DNA of 64,000 bases from Sphingomonas sp. (GTDB taxonomy: Bacteria; Pseudomonadota; Alphaproteobacteria; Sphingomonadales; Sphingomonadaceae). The first letter of the stretch is position 1. Each line of letters starts with the position of its first letter. A program made the position numbers and the translations under genes. Location of the stretch: the NCBI GenBank assembly GCA_021732445.1, contig JAKFUZ010000003.1, positions 1 to 64,000 on the forward strand, in the 5' to 3' direction. Below are positions 19,244 through 27,719 of the stretch, piece by piece. A model generated the notes under the pieces. That model saw only the letters and a list, made by a program, of their open reading frames with translations. It ran no database searches and was not told where the DNA came from.

Positions 19244-20563
19244 ATGAACCCGGAAAACAAAGCTGAAATGAACGACGCCCTTACCCCCAAGGCCATTGTG
19301 GCCGCGCTCGATTCGCACATCATCGGGCAAACCGATGCCAAGCGCGCGGTTGCGGTTGCGCTTCGCAATCGGTGGCGGCGGCAGCGGCTGGGCGCCGATT
19401 TGCGCGATGAGGTCAGCCCCAAGAACATCTTGATGATTGGCCCCACCGGCTGCGGCAAGACCGAGATCAGCCGGCGCCTGGCAAAACTCGCCGACGCGCC
19501 CTTCATCAAGGTGGAGGCGACCAAGTTCACCGAGGTTGGCTATGTCGGGCGCGACGTGGAGCAGATTGCCCGCGACCTTGTGGAAGAAGCGGTGCGGCTG
19601 GAAAAGGAGCGCCGCCGGGTGGCCGTGAAGGACAAGGCCGAAGAAGCAGCGATGACCCGGCTGCTCGACGCGCTGACCGGCAAGGGATCAAGCGAGGCGA
19701 CCCGCGAGGCCTTTCGCCGCCATTTCCACGACGGAACGCTCAACGACAAGGAGGTCGAGCTGGAGCTTAACGCGCCGCCGCAAATGCCCTTCGAAATGCC
19801 GGGCGGCGGGCAAATGGGCATGATAAACCTTGGCGAAATGCTGGGCAAATTCGCCCAGACCCCGCAAAAGCGCCGCAAGCTCACTGTGCCCGCCGCGTGG
19901 GAAAAGCTGGTCGAGGAAGAGGCCGACAAGCGCCTCGACCAGGACGAAGTGAGCCGGGCAGCACTTGCCGATGCCGAGGCGAACGGCATCGTTTTTCTCG
20001 ACGAGATCGACAAGATCGCGGTCAGCGACGTGCGCGGCGGCTCGGTCAGCCGCGAAGGTGTGCAGCGCGATTTGCTGCCGCTGATCGAGGGCACCACCGT
20101 TTCCACCAAATATGGTCCGATGAAGACGGACCATATCCTGTTCATCGCTTCAGGCGCATTTCATGTGGCCAAACCGAGCGATCTGCTGCCCGAATTGCAG
20201 GGTCGCCTGCCGATTCGCGTTGAGTTGAAGGCGCTGACGGAGGGTGATTTCGTCGCGATCCTGTCTGACACCAAAGCCTCGCTGCCAGTGCAGTACAAGG
20301 CGCTTATCGGCACCGAGGGTGTGACAATCGACTTTACCGATGACGGCATTCGTGCGGTGGCGCGCATTGCGGCCGAAGTAAACGCCGAGATTGAGAATAT
20401 CGGCGCGCGCCGGTTGCAGACGGTGATGGAAAAGCTGCTCGAACAGGTCAGCTTCGAGGCCGAGGACCGGCAGGGCGAAACGCTCGTCATCGACAAGGCC
20501 TATGTGGAGCTGCAACTGGCAGACATTGCCCGCAACACCGACCTCAGCCGGTTTGTGCTCTAG
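19244..20563 (+). CDS. hslU: HslU, ATPase subunit of the HslUV protease
   Basis: 439 residues, normal for the AAA+ unfoldase ClpY. Walker A is [18 protein letters not shown] (about residue 65). The pore and sensor region follows [14 protein letters not shown]. The intermediate (I) domain spans about residues 110-240 with its charged helices. Walker B is [12 protein letters not shown], and [25 protein letters not shown] and [15 protein letters not shown] are typical. It unfolds substrates with ATP and feeds them to HslV. The C-terminus ends RFVL, resembling the conserved tail that activates HslV. The stop overlaps the convergent gene by four bases. Confidence 0.96.
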   Translation: MNPENKAEMNDALTPKAIVAALDSHIIGQTDAKRAVAVALRNRWRRQRLGADLRDEVSPKNILMIGPTGCGKTEISRRLAKLADAPFIKVEATKFTEVGYVGRDVEQIARDLVEEAVRLEKERRRVAVKDKAEEAAMTRLLDALTGKGSSEATREAFRRHFHDGTLNDKEVELELNAPPQMPFEMPGGGQMGMINLGEMLGKFAQTPQKRRKLTVPAAWEKLVEEEADKRLDQDEVSRAALADAEANGIVFLDEIDKIAVSDVRGGSVSREGVQRDLLPLIEGTTVSTKYGPMKTDHILFIASGAFHVAKPSDLLPELQGRLPIRVELKALTEGDFVAILSDTKASLPVQYKALIGTEGVTIDFTDDGIRAVARIAAEVNAEIENIGARRLQTVMEKLLEQVSFEAEDRQGETLVIDKAYVELQLADIARNTDLSRFVL

Positions 20564-20976
20564 CCGGACGTTTTGGCCCTGGGCGGTTTGTCATAAGGCA
20601 CGAACTGGCCAAAACGGCATATCCCCGACGGGATAGACGTGTAGCGGGTTATCGTGCGAAAGCGGTTGCTGCTGCATAATTGCGTGCCATAAACTTCAGC
20701 GACGACGATGACGTTGTCATTGAGGAAGGGGCAGGCGTCGGGCAGCGTGGTCACCCAGACCCGCCACCCGCTTTGCCGGTAAAGTAAGGTCCGGTCGCCG
20801 ATGATCTGGGGCCCGTTTACATTTTGCGAATCGATGCAGCTTCGCGGAGCGCCGGCAACACGCCCGGCGAGCGCGCGGCCAAGCTCTGCCCGGGCCTGGT
20901 CATCGCGCGCGCCGGACGCAGCCGGTCCCGCGGCCAGCCCGGCGGCCATCAGGGCCAGTATGGCGCGCCCGATCAT
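20560..20976 (-). CDS. Hypothetical exported protein, paralogue of its upstream neighbour
   Basis: 138 residues from the ATG at 20976, which follows the TGA of the upstream gene by one base (TGAGATG). The N-terminus [22 protein letters not shown] is a signal peptide. The mature part has Cys in [26 protein letters not shown] and SGICRFGQF. It shares with the upstream protein a pattern of first Cys, then IGDRTLLY, Cys, Cys, and G-x-C-x-F/L-G-x-F-V-P-Y near the end. I do not recognise a named family. Four cysteines suggest two disulfides in the periplasm. Confidence 0.65.
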   Translation of the reverse strand: MIGRAILALMAAGLAAGPAASGARDDQARAELGRALAGRVAGAPRSCIDSQNVNGPQIIGDRTLLYRQSGWRVWVTTLPDACPFLNDNVIVVAEVYGTQLCSSNRFRTITRYTSIPSGICRFGQFVPYDKPPRAKTSG

Positions 20977-20977
20977 C

Positions 20978-21388
20978 TCACTTTTTGCGGGCATAGGGCA
21001 CGAAATCACCCAGCCCGCAGCTTCCCGTCTGGGTGAAGATTGTTGGCTGCACGGTGCGCACAATGTCGCCCCGGCACAGGCCCGGTTGCGGGGTTGAGGT
21101 AATCAGGATGTCGTCGGGGCGCGACAACGAGCAGCCGCCATTCGTATCGTTTCGATAGATCAGGTTGCGGCTGGCGATATACAGAATCGTGTCGCCAATG
21201 CGCCGGGTGCTGAAATTGCGACGCGTCTGGTTGAGACAGGCCTCGGGTTTGCCCGGCGTCAGCCCCGCGAGCGCTATGTCCAGTTGTTGCTGATCGCTTG
21301 CCGCGCGCTCGGCGAGCTGGGCCTTGTCGCGCGGTGACAATGTGCAGCCGGCGGTGGCGAGGAGAGCGGCGAGCAGAAGGACGCGCAT
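20978..21388 (-). CDS. Hypothetical lipoprotein, paralogue of its downstream neighbour
   Basis: 136 residues behind a strong AAGGAG site. MRVLLLAALLATAGC is a lipoprotein signal with lipobox ATAGC (Cys15). The mature protein has four more cysteines (EACLNQ, GGCSLS, GLCRGD, GSCGLG) and the pattern RRIGDTILYIASRNLIYR and GLGDFVPY that also appears in the following gene. The two look like products of a tandem duplication in which one copy kept a lipobox and the other a plain signal peptide. Function unknown. Confidence 0.68.
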   Translation of the reverse strand: MRVLLLAALLATAGCTLSPRDKAQLAERAASDQQQLDIALAGLTPGKPEACLNQTRRNFSTRRIGDTILYIASRNLIYRNDTNGGCSLSRPDDILITSTPQPGLCRGDIVRTVQPTIFTQTGSCGLGDFVPYARKK

Positions 21389-21438
21389 GACATACTCCTT
21401 ACAGTCTGACCCCCCCCTAAGGAATCAATATATCACCC

Positions 21439-22173
21439 TCAGCCAGTAAAGCCATCCTTGGCGGTGCGGCGCGCGCGGAGCACCTCGGCCGAGCTTGCGC
21501 GCAGGAACGGGTTGGTCGCGCGCTCAAGCCCGATCGTGGTTGGCACGGTTGCCTCGCCTGCGGCCCGCGCGCGCGTAACAGCCGCCATGCGGTCGATGAT
21601 GGCGCCATTGTCGGGCTCGGCGACTAGTGCGTAACGGCCGTTCGACGCGGTATATTCATGCGTGCAATAAACGAGCGTATCGTCGGGCAGGGCGGCAAAG
21701 CGCTGCATATTGGCGAACATCTGCTCAGCCGTCCCCTCGAACAGGCGGCCGCAGCCCATGGCGAACAGCGTGTCACCGCAAAACAGCGCCCCGGCTTGCG
21801 CGAAATGAAAGCTGATATGGCCCGATGTGTGCGCCGGTGTTTCCAGCACCGCGGCGCTGTGCCGGCCGAGATGGACGACATCTCCCTCGCGCAGCAGCAC
21901 GTCGAGCGTTGGAATCCGGTCTGCCTCGGCGGCGGGGCCGATTACGGTCGCGCCGGTCGCGGCCACAATGCCGGCATTGCCGCCGGTATGATCGGGGTGC
22001 CAGTGCGTGTTCCAGACGGCGCCGATCTTCCAGCCCCGGCCATCGGCTTCCGCGAGCACCGGGTCGGCGAGCGCTGGGTCCACCACCATTGTTTCGCCTG
22101 ACCCGGCATCGTGGACGAGCCAGATGTAATTGTCGGCAAGCACGGGAATGCGCACGATTTCAAGGTCAGCCAT
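21439..22173 (-). CDS. gloB: Hydroxyacylglutathione hydrolase (glyoxalase II)
   Basis: 244 residues of the metallo-beta-lactamase fold. The dinuclear metal motif THWHPDHTGG lies at about residue 56. Later metal ligands are His in LETPAHTSGH and Asp in LFCGDTLFAMGCGRLFEGT. The C-terminal CTHEYTASNGRYA is the glutathione-side signature. It hydrolyses S-lactoylglutathione to lactate and glutathione. Six bases separate it from the gloA-like gene upstream, so both glyoxalase steps are encoded together. Confidence 0.92.
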   Translation of the reverse strand: MADLEIVRIPVLADNYIWLVHDAGSGETMVVDPALADPVLAEADGRGWKIGAVWNTHWHPDHTGGNAGIVAATGATVIGPAAEADRIPTLDVLLREGDVVHLGRHSAAVLETPAHTSGHISFHFAQAGALFCGDTLFAMGCGRLFEGTAEQMFANMQRFAALPDDTLVYCTHEYTASNGRYALVAEPDNGAIIDRMAAVTRARAAGEATVPTTIGLERATNPFLRASSAEVLRARRTAKDGFTG

Positions 22174-22179
22174 GGGCGC

Positions 22180-22593
22180 TCACCAATGCCCGGTGTTGGG
22201 CATGGACGCCCAGGGCTCGGCAGGCTCCAGATACCCGTCCTGCAACAGCTCCACAGAAATATTGTCGGGCGACCGGACAAACGCCATGTGGCCATCGCGT
22301 GGCGGCCGGTTGATCGTCACGCCGCCTTCCATCAGCCGCTGGCACGTTTCATAAATATTGTCGACCCGGTAGGCTAAGTGCCCGAAATTGCGGCCCTCGC
22401 CATAATTTTCGGGGTCCCAATTATGGGTCAGCTCGATCTGCGCCTGCTCGTCGCCGGGCGCTGCCATGAAGATGAGGGTGAAGCGCCCCTGCTCGCTGTC
22501 AAAACGCTGTTGTTCCTCAAGGCCGATAAGGTTGAAGAAGCGGATCGTTGCCTCTGGGTCAGTGACGCGGATCATGGTGTGGAGATACTTCAT
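22180..22593 (-). CDS. gloA: Lactoylglutathione lyase (glyoxalase I)
   Basis: 137 residues with two VOC beta-alpha-beta-beta-beta modules. The four metal ligands are visible: His in YLHTMIRV (about residue 5), Glu in AQIELTHNWDP, His in FGHLAYRV and Glu in ISVELLQ. It isomerises the methylglyoxal-glutathione hemithioacetal to S-lactoylglutathione in the cytoplasm. Without an alignment I cannot say whether it is the nickel- or zinc-type, but its short form fits the nickel class. It lies directly upstream of gloB. Confidence 0.9.
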   Translation of the reverse strand: MKYLHTMIRVTDPEATIRFFNLIGLEEQQRFDSEQGRFTLIFMAAPGDEQAQIELTHNWDPENYGEGRNFGHLAYRVDNIYETCQRLMEGGVTINRPPRDGHMAFVRSPDNISVELLQDGYLEPAEPWASMPNTGHW

Positions 22594-22659
22594 CGCGGCG
22601 GCGTGCTCCGTTGGGCGAACGGTTGCCAGAATAGGGCAGCGGCGGCCGCGACGCTACCG

Positions 22660-22704
22660 CTGATTACTCGCGGGGCGCTGATTACTCGCGGGGCGCTGAT
22701 TACT
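22660..22704. repeat. Short tandem repeat, two full 18-bp units and a partial third
   Basis: CTGATTACTCGCGGGGCG occurs at 22660-22677 and 22678-22695, and a third unit begins CTGATTACT at 22696. The last unit contains the stop codon of the TPR gene (minus strand). The array lies between gloA and that stop and looks like slipped-strand duplication of the 3' end of the coding region. Confidence 0.8.
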
Positions 22705-23518
22705 TGTCGGGTGCGGGTTTTTCGGGTGTAGCGAATTGCTGCAATGCGTCGCGGGCCCTGGCCGCTGCCGGGCTTTTCGGGGCAATGCGCACCGCGTCGT
22801 TCCAGGCTGCCCGGGCGCCAGGCGCATCGCCTGAGGCAGCAGCAATATTGCCGATTTCGAGATAGACTGACGGGTCGTCAGGTGCACGGTCATAGGCCTG
22901 GGCGATGTCGCGCCGCGCTGCCGGCAGGTCGCCCATGCGCCGGGCCAGCGCGGCCGAGGCCAGCCAGATCAGCGGATCCTTGTCGGCAAAGCGCAGGGCA
23001 AGGTCCATGTCGATGCGCGCCGCCGCCGGCTGGTTGAGTGCAACGAGCGCGCGCGCGCGGTCGAACTGCGCTTCGCCCAACTCCTGCCCGGCGAGCGTGC
23101 CGGCGGCAAGCGCTGCATCCAGCGCAGCGCGCGCCGGCGCCGGTTGCCCGGCCGCGAGCCAGGCATTGCCGGCCTGCGCCCAGTAGCGCGCGGCGCGCCC
23201 ATCATGCGCGGTTTCGGCCTGGTTGGCCGCGGTTTCGAACTGGCTGGCGGCTGGCACCCAGCGTTCCTGATTGGCATAAGCCATGCCAAGGCACTGGCGC
23301 GCGAGGAAGCCGCCGCCGGCAACCCGCCATTCTTCCGCAAAGCTCGCGCCTTGCGCAGGGTCGCCGGTTGCCAGATCAACGCAGCGCTCATAGGTGGCGG
23401 CGGGCAGTGGCGCGTCGGTGGATTGCGTTGCGGCTGGTGGGGGCGAACCGGGCAGGTTGGCCGTAATCTGCGCCGCGGCCGCCCAGAATGATGCGGTTGC
23501 CAAGATGAGTGTCAGCAC
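22700..23518 (-). CDS. Exported TPR-repeat protein
   Basis: 272 residues from a GTG start. An N-terminal hydrophobic segment (MLTLILATASFWAAAAQ) is probably a signal peptide. From about residue 75 onward the sequence is helical, Ala-rich and repetitive. At least four tetratricopeptide-like units are visible (for example RWVPAASQFETAANQAE, PAPARAALDAALAAG, AARIDMDLALRFADKDP, DLPAARRDIAQAYDRAPDDPSVYLEIG). TPR proteins act as scaffolds. The gene overlaps the 3' end of the upstream hydrolase by seven bases. Its stop falls inside a short tandem repeat, so its C-terminus may vary between strains. Confidence 0.75.
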   Translation of the reverse strand: MLTLILATASFWAAAAQITANLPGSPPPAATQSTDAPLPAATYERCVDLATGDPAQGASFAEEWRVAGGGFLARQCLGMAYANQERWVPAASQFETAANQAETAHDGRAARYWAQAGNAWLAAGQPAPARAALDAALAAGTLAGQELGEAQFDRARALVALNQPAAARIDMDLALRFADKDPLIWLASAALARRMGDLPAARRDIAQAYDRAPDDPSVYLEIGNIAAASGDAPGARAAWNDAVRIAPKSPAAARARDALQQFATPEKPAPDK

Positions 23519-24246
23519 GCGAGCACATCCTCCACTGCCCGGATGATGAGGGCGATATCGGCATCGCGCGACAGGCGGTGGTCACCATCTTTGACCAGCC
23601 ATGTCTGCACATTGGCTGAACGCAGCAACTCGGCCAGCCGGGCGGCGCGCATCCACGGCACGTCGGCGTCGGCCTGGCCCTGCACGATGCGCACCGGCAC
23701 GTCGATGGCGATCGGCCCGTGCATCAGCCGGAGCGCTTCGGCCGACGACCAGAAGCGGCGGGTATAGATGGTGGGTGCCGGGCCATAGGCGTTGGCGCGC
23801 TCAAGCCGGCCGGCGCTCAGCATCGCCATTTTCTCGTCGGTCGAAAATCCCCAGTCGCTGAAGTCAGGTGCCGGGGCGATGCCAACCAGCCCCATCACGC
23901 GCTCGGGTCGCGCCAGGCTTGCGAGCAGCATCAGCCAGCCACCCATCGATGAACCGACCAGCAGCACCGGCCCTTGTGCGACCCCGTCGATCATCGCGAG
24001 TGTGTCGTCGCGCCAGTCCGCCAGACTTTGTTCCTCAAACGCGCCGTCGCTTGCGCCGCACCCGCCATAGTCGAAGCGGATGAAGGGGCGTCCCTCACGC
24101 CTTGCCCATGCGTCGAGCGCCAGCGCCTTGGCGCCGGTCATGTCGCTGGCATAGCCCGGCAGGAACAGGATTGTCGGCCCGGTGCCGCCGGTGGCGTGAT
24201 ATGCCAGGCTGGGGCGCGGTGGAGCCGATCGGAGTGTCGTTGTCAT
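23512..24246 (-). CDS. Alpha/beta hydrolase (ABHD10-like)
   Basis: 244 residues from the ATG at 24246 (MTTTLRSAPPRP). Motifs are LFLPGYASDMTGAKALALDAWA (oxyanion region), FDYGGCGASDG, nucleophile LLVGSSMGGWLML (GxSxG) and the C-terminal His in KDGDHRLSR. The GYxSDM and FDYxGxGxSxG pattern resembles mammalian ABHD10 and its bacterial relatives, which act as thioesterases or depalmitoylases. No signal peptide, so cytoplasmic. Substrate unknown. Part of a minus-strand run with the TPR gene and a second hydrolase. Confidence 0.8.
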   Translation of the reverse strand: MTTTLRSAPPRPSLAYHATGGTGPTILFLPGYASDMTGAKALALDAWARREGRPFIRFDYGGCGASDGAFEEQSLADWRDDTLAMIDGVAQGPVLLVGSSMGGWLMLLASLARPERVMGLVGIAPAPDFSDWGFSTDEKMAMLSAGRLERANAYGPAPTIYTRRFWSSAEALRLMHGPIAIDVPVRIVQGQADADVPWMRAARLAELLRSANVQTWLVKDGDHRLSRDADIALIIRAVEDVLAC

Positions 24247-24303
24247 AGGCTCATGCCAATAGGCACCGCCTTGGCGCTTGAAAAGTACGGGCAACGGCCC
24301 GGG

Positions 24304-25254
24304 TCATTGCCCCAGAAACGCCGTTACCGCGGCCGCAAATGCCGCAGGCTGATCAAGCATCACAAAATGCGCAGCGTCTTCGATCGGCGCAAACCGCACA
24401 TCGGGCGTGCCGGCATATTGCCCGGCATAAAAGGCGCCGGTCTGCTCCTTGGTATAGCGGCCGCCAGCCGCCCAAGGGTAGACGACTGTGATCGGCAGCG
24501 TCAGGGCCGGCAGGCTTGCGCGCATGTCGGTCGTCAGGTCGTCGTATATTCCTTGCGCGGAAACGCGCGGATCGGCCTTGGCCGCCCAGGCTTCCATTTT
24601 GGCAATGCTCGCCGGTTTGAGCGCAAGGCCACGGGTCTGCGCGGCAATGACGGCCGGATCCGCGGGCTTGCCGTAATTGGCGGCGGTGCGGTCGCGCAGC
24701 GCGGCGGCTTGCGGCGCAACCGTGGCGGGCGTCACCGCTGTGCCGGGCGGGGCAAATAACACTGCGAAAAAGGGCAGCGAATCGACGATCATCAGCTTCG
24801 CGGCGTCGCCCGGATGCGCCTTTGCCAGCATCATGCCGAGCAGCCCGCCCATCGAATGCCCAATGACCGCAGCACCGCTTAGCTTGTGGTCGGTGATATA
24901 GCGGTGCAGGTCTTCAAGCACCCCGGCAAGCAGCGGCCCTTCCAGATTTTTACCCGGATCATCGCCGCCAAAACCATTCACCTGCACCAGAAACACGCGG
25001 TGCTCCTGCGCGAGCGCCGGTGCGATCTCGTCCCACACCGCGCGCGGCGAGGCAAGGCCGGGGATGAGGATGACGGCTGGTCCCTTGCTGCCCATGGTGG
25101 TGACGGAGATATGATCCAGCCGCTCCTCGGCGCCGGTTACAGGAGCAGCAGCCGGTGCGGCGGCCGCTGGCGCGGTGGCCGCGCGCCCGGGCAGCGGGTG
25201 GAGGATGACGAACGGGGCGAGCGCCGACAGCGCGATACGATGGGCAATCTTCAT
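24304..25254 (-). CDS. Exported alpha/beta hydrolase
   Basis: 316 residues. Signal peptide MKIAHRIALSALAPFVILHPLPGRAA, then an Ala/Pro linker, then an alpha/beta hydrolase core: LIPGLASPRAVWDEIA, VNGFGGDDPG, nucleophile VIGHSMGGLLGMMLA and His in EDAAHFVMLDQP. The family is broad (esterases, lactonases, haloperoxidase-like enzymes), and no residue pattern fixes the substrate. The start overlaps the XRE gene stop, so it is translationally coupled to the regulator and may belong to its regulon. Confidence 0.8.
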   Translation of the reverse strand: MKIAHRIALSALAPFVILHPLPGRAATAPAAAAPAAAPVTGAEERLDHISVTTMGSKGPAVILIPGLASPRAVWDEIAPALAQEHRVFLVQVNGFGGDDPGKNLEGPLLAGVLEDLHRYITDHKLSGAAVIGHSMGGLLGMMLAKAHPGDAAKLMIVDSLPFFAVLFAPPGTAVTPATVAPQAAALRDRTAANYGKPADPAVIAAQTRGLALKPASIAKMEAWAAKADPRVSAQGIYDDLTTDMRASLPALTLPITVVYPWAAGGRYTKEQTGAFYAGQYAGTPDVRFAPIEDAAHFVMLDQPAAFAAAVTAFLGQ

Positions 25255-25460
25255 TGGTCTTGCTCCTTTGATGGACTGGCGAACACCGCCTCGATGCTGG
25301 TTTCAAACAATTCGGCAATGCGAAACGCGAGCGGGAGCGATGGATCATAGCGCCCGGTCTCAATCGCGTTCACGCTCTGGCGCGATACCTCAAGTTGATC
25401 GGCCAGGTCGCCCTGGCTCCAACCCCGCTCGGCGCGCAGCACGCGCAGCCGGTTCTTCAT
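25251..25460 (-). CDS. Small XRE-family HTH regulator
   Basis: 69 residues from the ATG at 25460 (MKNRLRVLRAERGWSQGDLA), overlapping the stop of the membrane-protein gene; the longer track start is rejected. Nearly the whole protein is one helix-turn-helix: WSQGDLADQLEVSRQSVNAIETGRYDPSLPLAFRIA. Such minimal XRE proteins often pair with a small integral membrane protein that probably modulates their DNA binding, as here. An inverted-repeat array just upstream of the operon is the likely operator (see 25864-25923). Confidence 0.88.
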   Translation of the reverse strand: MKNRLRVLRAERGWSQGDLADQLEVSRQSVNAIETGRYDPSLPLAFRIAELFETSIEAVFASPSKEQDQ

Positions 25461-25861
25461 GCCCGACGCCCGTCGATCAGGCGATTGGCGCACGAGCCGA
25501 CGCCAAGCCCGCCGAACCACAAAATCGCGACATAATAGGATTCCACGTGCCCGACGACCTCGAAACTCTCCATAAACCCCCAGACGGTTGCGATGCTGAG
25601 CGCGAACGCGGTCGCTATCAGCGTCTGGCGAACGAGCAGCATTCGCAGATATTCGTCGCGCTCATTGGCCAGCAGCCGGCCAATCGCGGCGAACATGCCG
25701 ATGATGGGGAGCGCGGGCAGCACCGCGACGACATAGGAAGTCGGGCCGCTCACCAGATGGTGCTTGAAGGCCAACACCGCGCCGATGAGCAACACCGCAT
25801 AGGCAATGCTCAGCGCAACGATGTCCCGGTTGTAGCGGCGCATCGCCGGGCTTCTGGCCAT
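25457..25861 (-). CDS. Small integral membrane protein, partner of the XRE regulator
   Basis: 134 residues with four predicted membrane segments (IVALSIAYAVLLIGAVL, SYVVAVLPALPIIGMFAAIG, LIATAFALSIATVWGF, YYVAILWFGGLGVG). Between the second and third segments lies a charged loop (LLANERDEYLRMLLVRQ). It has no catalytic motif. The start is three bases from a 13-bp inverted repeat that contains its ribosome-binding site. Membrane/XRE pairs of this shape are common in proteobacteria and few have been studied. I infer that this protein senses a membrane condition and restrains or releases the regulator. Confidence 0.75.
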   Translation of the reverse strand: MARSPAMRRYNRDIVALSIAYAVLLIGAVLAFKHHLVSGPTSYVVAVLPALPIIGMFAAIGRLLANERDEYLRMLLVRQTLIATAFALSIATVWGFMESFEVVGHVESYYVAILWFGGLGVGSCANRLIDGRRA

Positions 25862-25863
25862 GT

Positions 25864-25923
25864 GTAAAGCTCCCTTTCGAATCAGACAAGGGAGCTTTAC
25901 TGTAAAGCGGGCTTGTCTGTCAA
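25864..25923 (-). promoter_or_regulatory. Promoter and operator array of the membrane protein-XRE-hydrolase operon
   Basis: On the minus strand a consensus -35 TTGACA lies at 25923-25918. Downstream come three copies of the 7-mer GTAAAGC/GCTTTAC: a near-perfect palindrome GCTTTAC-A-GTAAAGC (25894-25908) overlapping the -10 position, and a distal copy forming a perfect 13-bp inverted repeat (25864-25876 with 25888-25900, 11-base spacer). The gene-proximal arm includes AAGGGAG, the probable Shine-Dalgarno sequence of the first gene. The array could bind the XRE protein, and the transcript could also hide its ribosome site in a hairpin. Confidence 0.7.
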
Positions 25924-25958
25924 GCGTGCTTTCCTATCGGCGACTCTGGCCGGCCCGT

Positions 25959-26216
25959 TCAGATGATATACTCCACGGTCTTGGCCTGTGTCGTGGCGGC
26001 GCGCTTGGCGGCGCGCATCGTCACGAGCCGGGTGTGGAGGCGAGTGATTGTCGCGCTGCCGGTCGATTGGCACAGCGCCGGCACCAGCGCGTGCAGCAAG
26101 GCGCCGCACCCGCCCAAAATCATCGCGACGCCAAAGCTGGAGGCGACGCCGAAATGCTCGGCATAGCTCTCGCCCACCGATTGCGGGTGATCGAGGAACA
26201 GGCGGCGGATCATCAT
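25959..26216 (-). CDS. DUF6356 family protein
   Basis: 85 residues from the ATG at 26216, five bases after GGGAG. The N-terminus MMIRRLFLDHPQSVGESYAEHFGVASSFG is the family signature, followed by one hydrophobic segment (VAMILGGCGALLHALVPALC) and a basic tail (HTRLVTMRAAKRA). The family occurs mostly in alphaproteobacteria, especially sphingomonads, and has no assigned function. It probably sits in the inner membrane with the His/Glu-containing N-terminus in the cytoplasm. Confidence 0.75.
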   Translation of the reverse strand: MMIRRLFLDHPQSVGESYAEHFGVASSFGVAMILGGCGALLHALVPALCQSTGSATITRLHTRLVTMRAAKRAATTQAKTVEYII

Positions 26217-26264
26217 CGGGTCTCCCGGCACGCGAACAAGGGCAGCAACGCCGACCCTATCAGG

Positions 26265-27665
26265 TCAGCCGCGCGCCGCCAACCGGGCGAGCATGTCGGC
26301 GGCAAGCTGGCTCAGCGTGTCGTCGCGCGCGCCCATGATGACGATGCGGTCCCCCGGCCGCGCAGCGTCGACAAGCGCCGCGGCGGCTGCGTCGCGGGCG
26401 GGAATGTGGCGCGCATCGGCGCCGGCGGCGACCAGATCGGCAACAATATCGGCACTGGTCACCTCGCGGCTTACCGTGCCGCCCTGATAGACGGGATCAG
26501 GCAGGACCAGCACGTCGCCGGGGTGCAGCCGTGCTGAAACGCTCGCCACCAGGTCGCGCCGCATCACCTTTAGCGGGCCATAGCCGTGCGGCTGGAACAG
26601 CAGCAGCAGCCGGCCGGGAAAAGCATGAAGCGTGTCGAGGGTCGCGGCGATCTTGTCGGGGTTGTGACCGAAATCGTCGATGACCGACACGCCGGCTGCC
26701 GTGCCGACATGATCGAACCGGCGCTTCAGGCCTGTGAAGCCCGAAATCGCAGCAATGGCCATGTCCCGGTCAACGCCTGCGGCCATCGCGGCGCCAACTG
26801 CGGCGAGCGCATTGGCGACATTGTGCCGCCCGGGGACGGCAAGGCGCACCCGCGCCCGCGCGCTGCCCATCACGAGATCAAAGCTGATCGCAAAAGGCTC
26901 CGGCACCAGATTTTCCGCAACGATGTCGGCGGGCGCCTCAACCGCGAAGGTGATGCTTTTGTCACGGGGCAGCGTCGCGGCAAGGGCGGCGGCCTCATCG
27001 TCGCCGACATTGATGACGGTCGCCGCCGCCTTGCCCGCGAAATCGCCGAACAGGGCGCGCAGTTCGGCAAGTGACTTGTGGTCGAGGCTGATGTTGTTGA
27101 GCACCGCAATGGTCGGCGAAAAAAGCGCGATCGACCCGTCGCTCTCGTCCACTTCGCTCACGAACACATCGCCCCGGCCAACAAGCGCGCTTGCAAATGG
27201 CGCATCGTCGCGCGCGAAATTTTTCATGACCGCGCCGTTCATCACGGTCGGGTCGCGCCCCACGGCGTGCAGCACCCAGCCGATCATGCCGGTGACGGTC
27301 GATTTGCCGCTGGTGCCAGCCACGCCGATCGACAAGGGGCTGGCGTTGAACAACCGGCTGAGCAGGTCGGCGCGGCTCATCCGTTGTGCGCCCACGCGCC
27401 CGGCGGCGATCATGTCGGGCACGGTCGGCTCAATCGCGGCTGATGCAACCACTATCTGGCCGGCCGCGGTGATGCCGCTGCCATCCTGCGGAAAAAGCGC
27501 CACGCCCAGCTTTTCGAGCGCGGCGAATTTGGCGGGAAGCCGCGCCTGGTCGAGGCTGCGGTCAGACCCGGCAACGCGCGCGCCCTGCCCGGCCAGGATC
27601 ATCGCCAGCGGCATCATCCCCGATCCGCCGATGCCAACAAAGAAGTAGGAATTGCCGTGCGCCAT
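26265..27665 (-). CDS. Mur ligase family protein, Mpl/MurC-like
   Basis: 466 residues with the three Mur ligase domains. The N-terminal Rossmann-like part is YFFVGIGGSGMMPLAMILAGQG. The ATP loop is GVAGTSGKSTVTGMIGWVLH, with FVSEVDESDGSI and VLNNISLDHKSLAELRALF following. The C-terminal domain has VIDDFGHNPDKIAATLDTL, where MurC and Mpl usually have DDYAHHP. MurC adds L-Ala to UDP-MurNAc; Mpl adds a recycled tripeptide. The motif variants and the divergent LD-carboxypeptidase neighbour favour an Mpl-like or other recycling ligase over the essential MurC, which would be expected in the mur-fts cluster. Confidence 0.75.
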   Translation of the reverse strand: MAHGNSYFFVGIGGSGMMPLAMILAGQGARVAGSDRSLDQARLPAKFAALEKLGVALFPQDGSGITAAGQIVVASAAIEPTVPDMIAAGRVGAQRMSRADLLSRLFNASPLSIGVAGTSGKSTVTGMIGWVLHAVGRDPTVMNGAVMKNFARDDAPFASALVGRGDVFVSEVDESDGSIALFSPTIAVLNNISLDHKSLAELRALFGDFAGKAAATVINVGDDEAAALAATLPRDKSITFAVEAPADIVAENLVPEPFAISFDLVMGSARARVRLAVPGRHNVANALAAVGAAMAAGVDRDMAIAAISGFTGLKRRFDHVGTAAGVSVIDDFGHNPDKIAATLDTLHAFPGRLLLLFQPHGYGPLKVMRRDLVASVSARLHPGDVLVLPDPVYQGGTVSREVTSADIVADLVAAGADARHIPARDAAAAALVDAARPGDRIVIMGARDDTLSQLAADMLARLAARG

Positions 27666-27719
27666 GGAGGCGCGCTATCGCGGTTTTTGAAAGTCGGGGC
27701 AAGGCAGGGAGCGCGCACC

